Part shown: positions 5,650 through 6,447 of the stretch, piece by piece
How the letters are laid out: each line of letters opens with the position of its first letter
How positions within the stretch are numbered: the first letter of the stretch is position 1
Origin: an uncultured Planctomycetaceae bacterium
Lineage (GTDB): Bacteria; Planctomycetota; Planctomycetia; Pirellulales; Pirellulaceae
Length of the DNA: 6,447 bases
Assembly (NCBI GenBank): GCA_903921945.1
Contig: CAIXSC010000854.1
Coordinates: 1 to 6,447 of the forward strand
Reading direction: 5' to 3'
Position numbers and translations under genes: made by a program
Notes under the pieces: generated by a model
What the model was told of the DNA's origin: nothing
What the model saw: only the letters and a program-made list of their open reading frames with translations
The model's database searches: none

Positions 5650-6447
5650 ATGCCTCCCCAGCCCGCCGCCAACGCGGCGCCGGATTCATTCTTCGAAATC
5701 GTCTTCTCGGGCGGACCGATCGGAATCGCGATCATGCTCGCCCTGATCGCTCTGTCGATGACCGCGCTCTATCTGATCGTGGAGCAGTCGCTTGCCCTGC
5801 GGCGAGCGCTCGTGTTGCCCGAGTCGCTCGCGGAACAGGTGCGGCAGTTGATGCTCGCTGGCCGCGTCATCGAGGCGCGGCAAGCGTGCCATGAACAGCC
5901 GAGCCTTCTCGGCCACGTCCTGCATCGCGGCTTGGGCGAACTGGATGGAGGCTGGCCGGCGGTCGAGGAAGCCCTGGAGGAGGCGCTCGCGGAGCACGCC
6001 GCGCGGCTCTTCCGCCGCGTCGAATACCTGTCGGTGCTGGCCAATCTCGCGCCAATGCTCGGACTGCTCGGCACCGTCGTCGGCATGGTGCTTTGTTTTC
6101 GCGAAGTCGCGAGCACTCAGGGCAACGCCGGCGCCGGGCAACTCGCCGAAGGCATCTACCAGGCGCTCGTCACCACCGTCGCCGGCCTGATGATCGCCAT
6201 TCCATCGCTCGCCGCGTTCGCCCTGCTGCGAAACCGCGTCGACCAGTTCATCGCCGAAGCCGCGGCGCTCGCGCAGCAAGTCTTCGCTCCACTCAAACGC
6301 CGCTCGTTTCCCGCAGTGGCCGCAGTCGCGTCCTATCCTCCGCAAGCACCGCCGATGGGACCACCGCCGGTCGGACCACCGCCAGCCGCTCTGGCACCGC
6401 CGCCAGCTCCATCGTTGCCTGCGTCGCCAGCGGTGCCTGTGTCGCCA
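5650..6447 (+). CDS. MotA/TolQ/ExbB proton-channel family protein (3' end outside window)
   Basis: Inner-membrane subunit of a proton-motive-force transducing complex, normally partnered by an ExbD/TolR protein. No stop occurs before the window ends, giving 266 visible residues. Predicted TM helices: about 22-44 (GPIGIAIMLALIALSMTALYLIV), 127-149 and 170-193. The hallmark motifs are LANLAPMLGLLGTVVGMVLCF, with Thr142, and GIYQALVTTVAGLMIAIPS, with Thr176; both align with the conserved channel threonines of ExbB/TolQ. A cytoplasmic helical region lies between TM1 and TM2. After about residue 215, where ExbB/TolQ usually end, a Pro/Ala-rich tail begins (PPMGPPPVGPPPAALAPPP and onward). The ATG at 5650 starts a compact cytosolic lead-in; GGAG at 5635-5638 is rather far upstream (11 bases). 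Length and motifs fit ExbB/TolQ better than MotA, but the specific system cannot be named without the next gene. Confidence 0.92.
   Translation, partial: MPPQPAANAAPDSFFEIVFSGGPIGIAIMLALIALSMTALYLIVEQSLALRRALVLPESLAEQVRQLMLAGRVIEARQACHEQPSLLGHVLHRGLGELDGGWPAVEEALEEALAEHAARLFRRVEYLSVLANLAPMLGLLGTVVGMVLCFREVASTQGNAGAGQLAEGIYQALVTTVAGLMIAIPSLAAFALLRNRVDQFIAEAAALAQQVFAPLKRRSFPAVAAVASYPPQAPPMGPPPVGPPPAALAPPPAPSLPASPAVPVSP

Noticed and set aside
5686..6345. A 219-codon minus-strand frame opposite the ExbB-like gene.
   Set aside because: The plus strand encodes conserved transmembrane motifs of the MotA/TolQ/ExbB family; the minus product is Arg/Glu/His-rich with no family resemblance.

Overview
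The window is GC-rich (roughly two-thirds G+C by eye) and looks like chromosomal DNA of a planctomycete. Three things point there: a membrane-anchored Ser/Thr kinase with the N-terminal 'R-x-GE...RFP' region and the 'DFN-LA' variant of the DFG motif that I associate with planctomycete kinases, weak or absent Shine-Dalgarno sites before several genes, and intergenic DNA filled with short degenerate tandem arrays. The assignment is an inference; there is no rRNA or other phylogenetic marker here.

Layout, left to right. The last 29 codons of an unrecognised gene (1-90, +) are followed by a 677-residue transmembrane Ser/Thr kinase with a C-terminal TPR (156-2189, +), whose linker is encoded by a run of 12-bp in-frame repeats. 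A 354-bp gap follows. It holds four copies of a 23-bp tandem repeat (2212-2310) and then a GC-rich leader with several possible hairpins. Next is ychF (2544-3635, +), a complete 363-residue Obg-related ATPase. It converges on an adenylate-kinase-family gene (3774-4475, -). The 138 bp between them are almost entirely a degenerate 7-bp tandem array that starts on the ychF stop codon and contains a 20-bp inverted repeat. A 255-bp divergent spacer (4476-4730) separates the kinase gene from an exported DUF1028 (Ntn-hydrolase-like) protein (4731-5540, +). Last is a MotA/TolQ/ExbB proton-channel subunit (5650 to the window end, +), which is still open at base 6447 and carries a proline-rich tail.

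The genes do not form an obvious single pathway. ychF and adk are housekeeping nucleotide-binding genes, the TPR kinase is a signalling protein, and the ExbB-like gene probably begins an energy-transduction operon (an ExbD/TolR gene would be expected just beyond the window). I see no mobile element, CRISPR array, RNA gene or defence-like cassette. The points most worth a second look are the three tandem arrays of different period (12, 23 and 7 bp), the Thr-to-Val change at the AMP-selectivity position of the adenylate-kinase homologue, the exported form of DUF1028, and the HND/DFN variants in the kinase.
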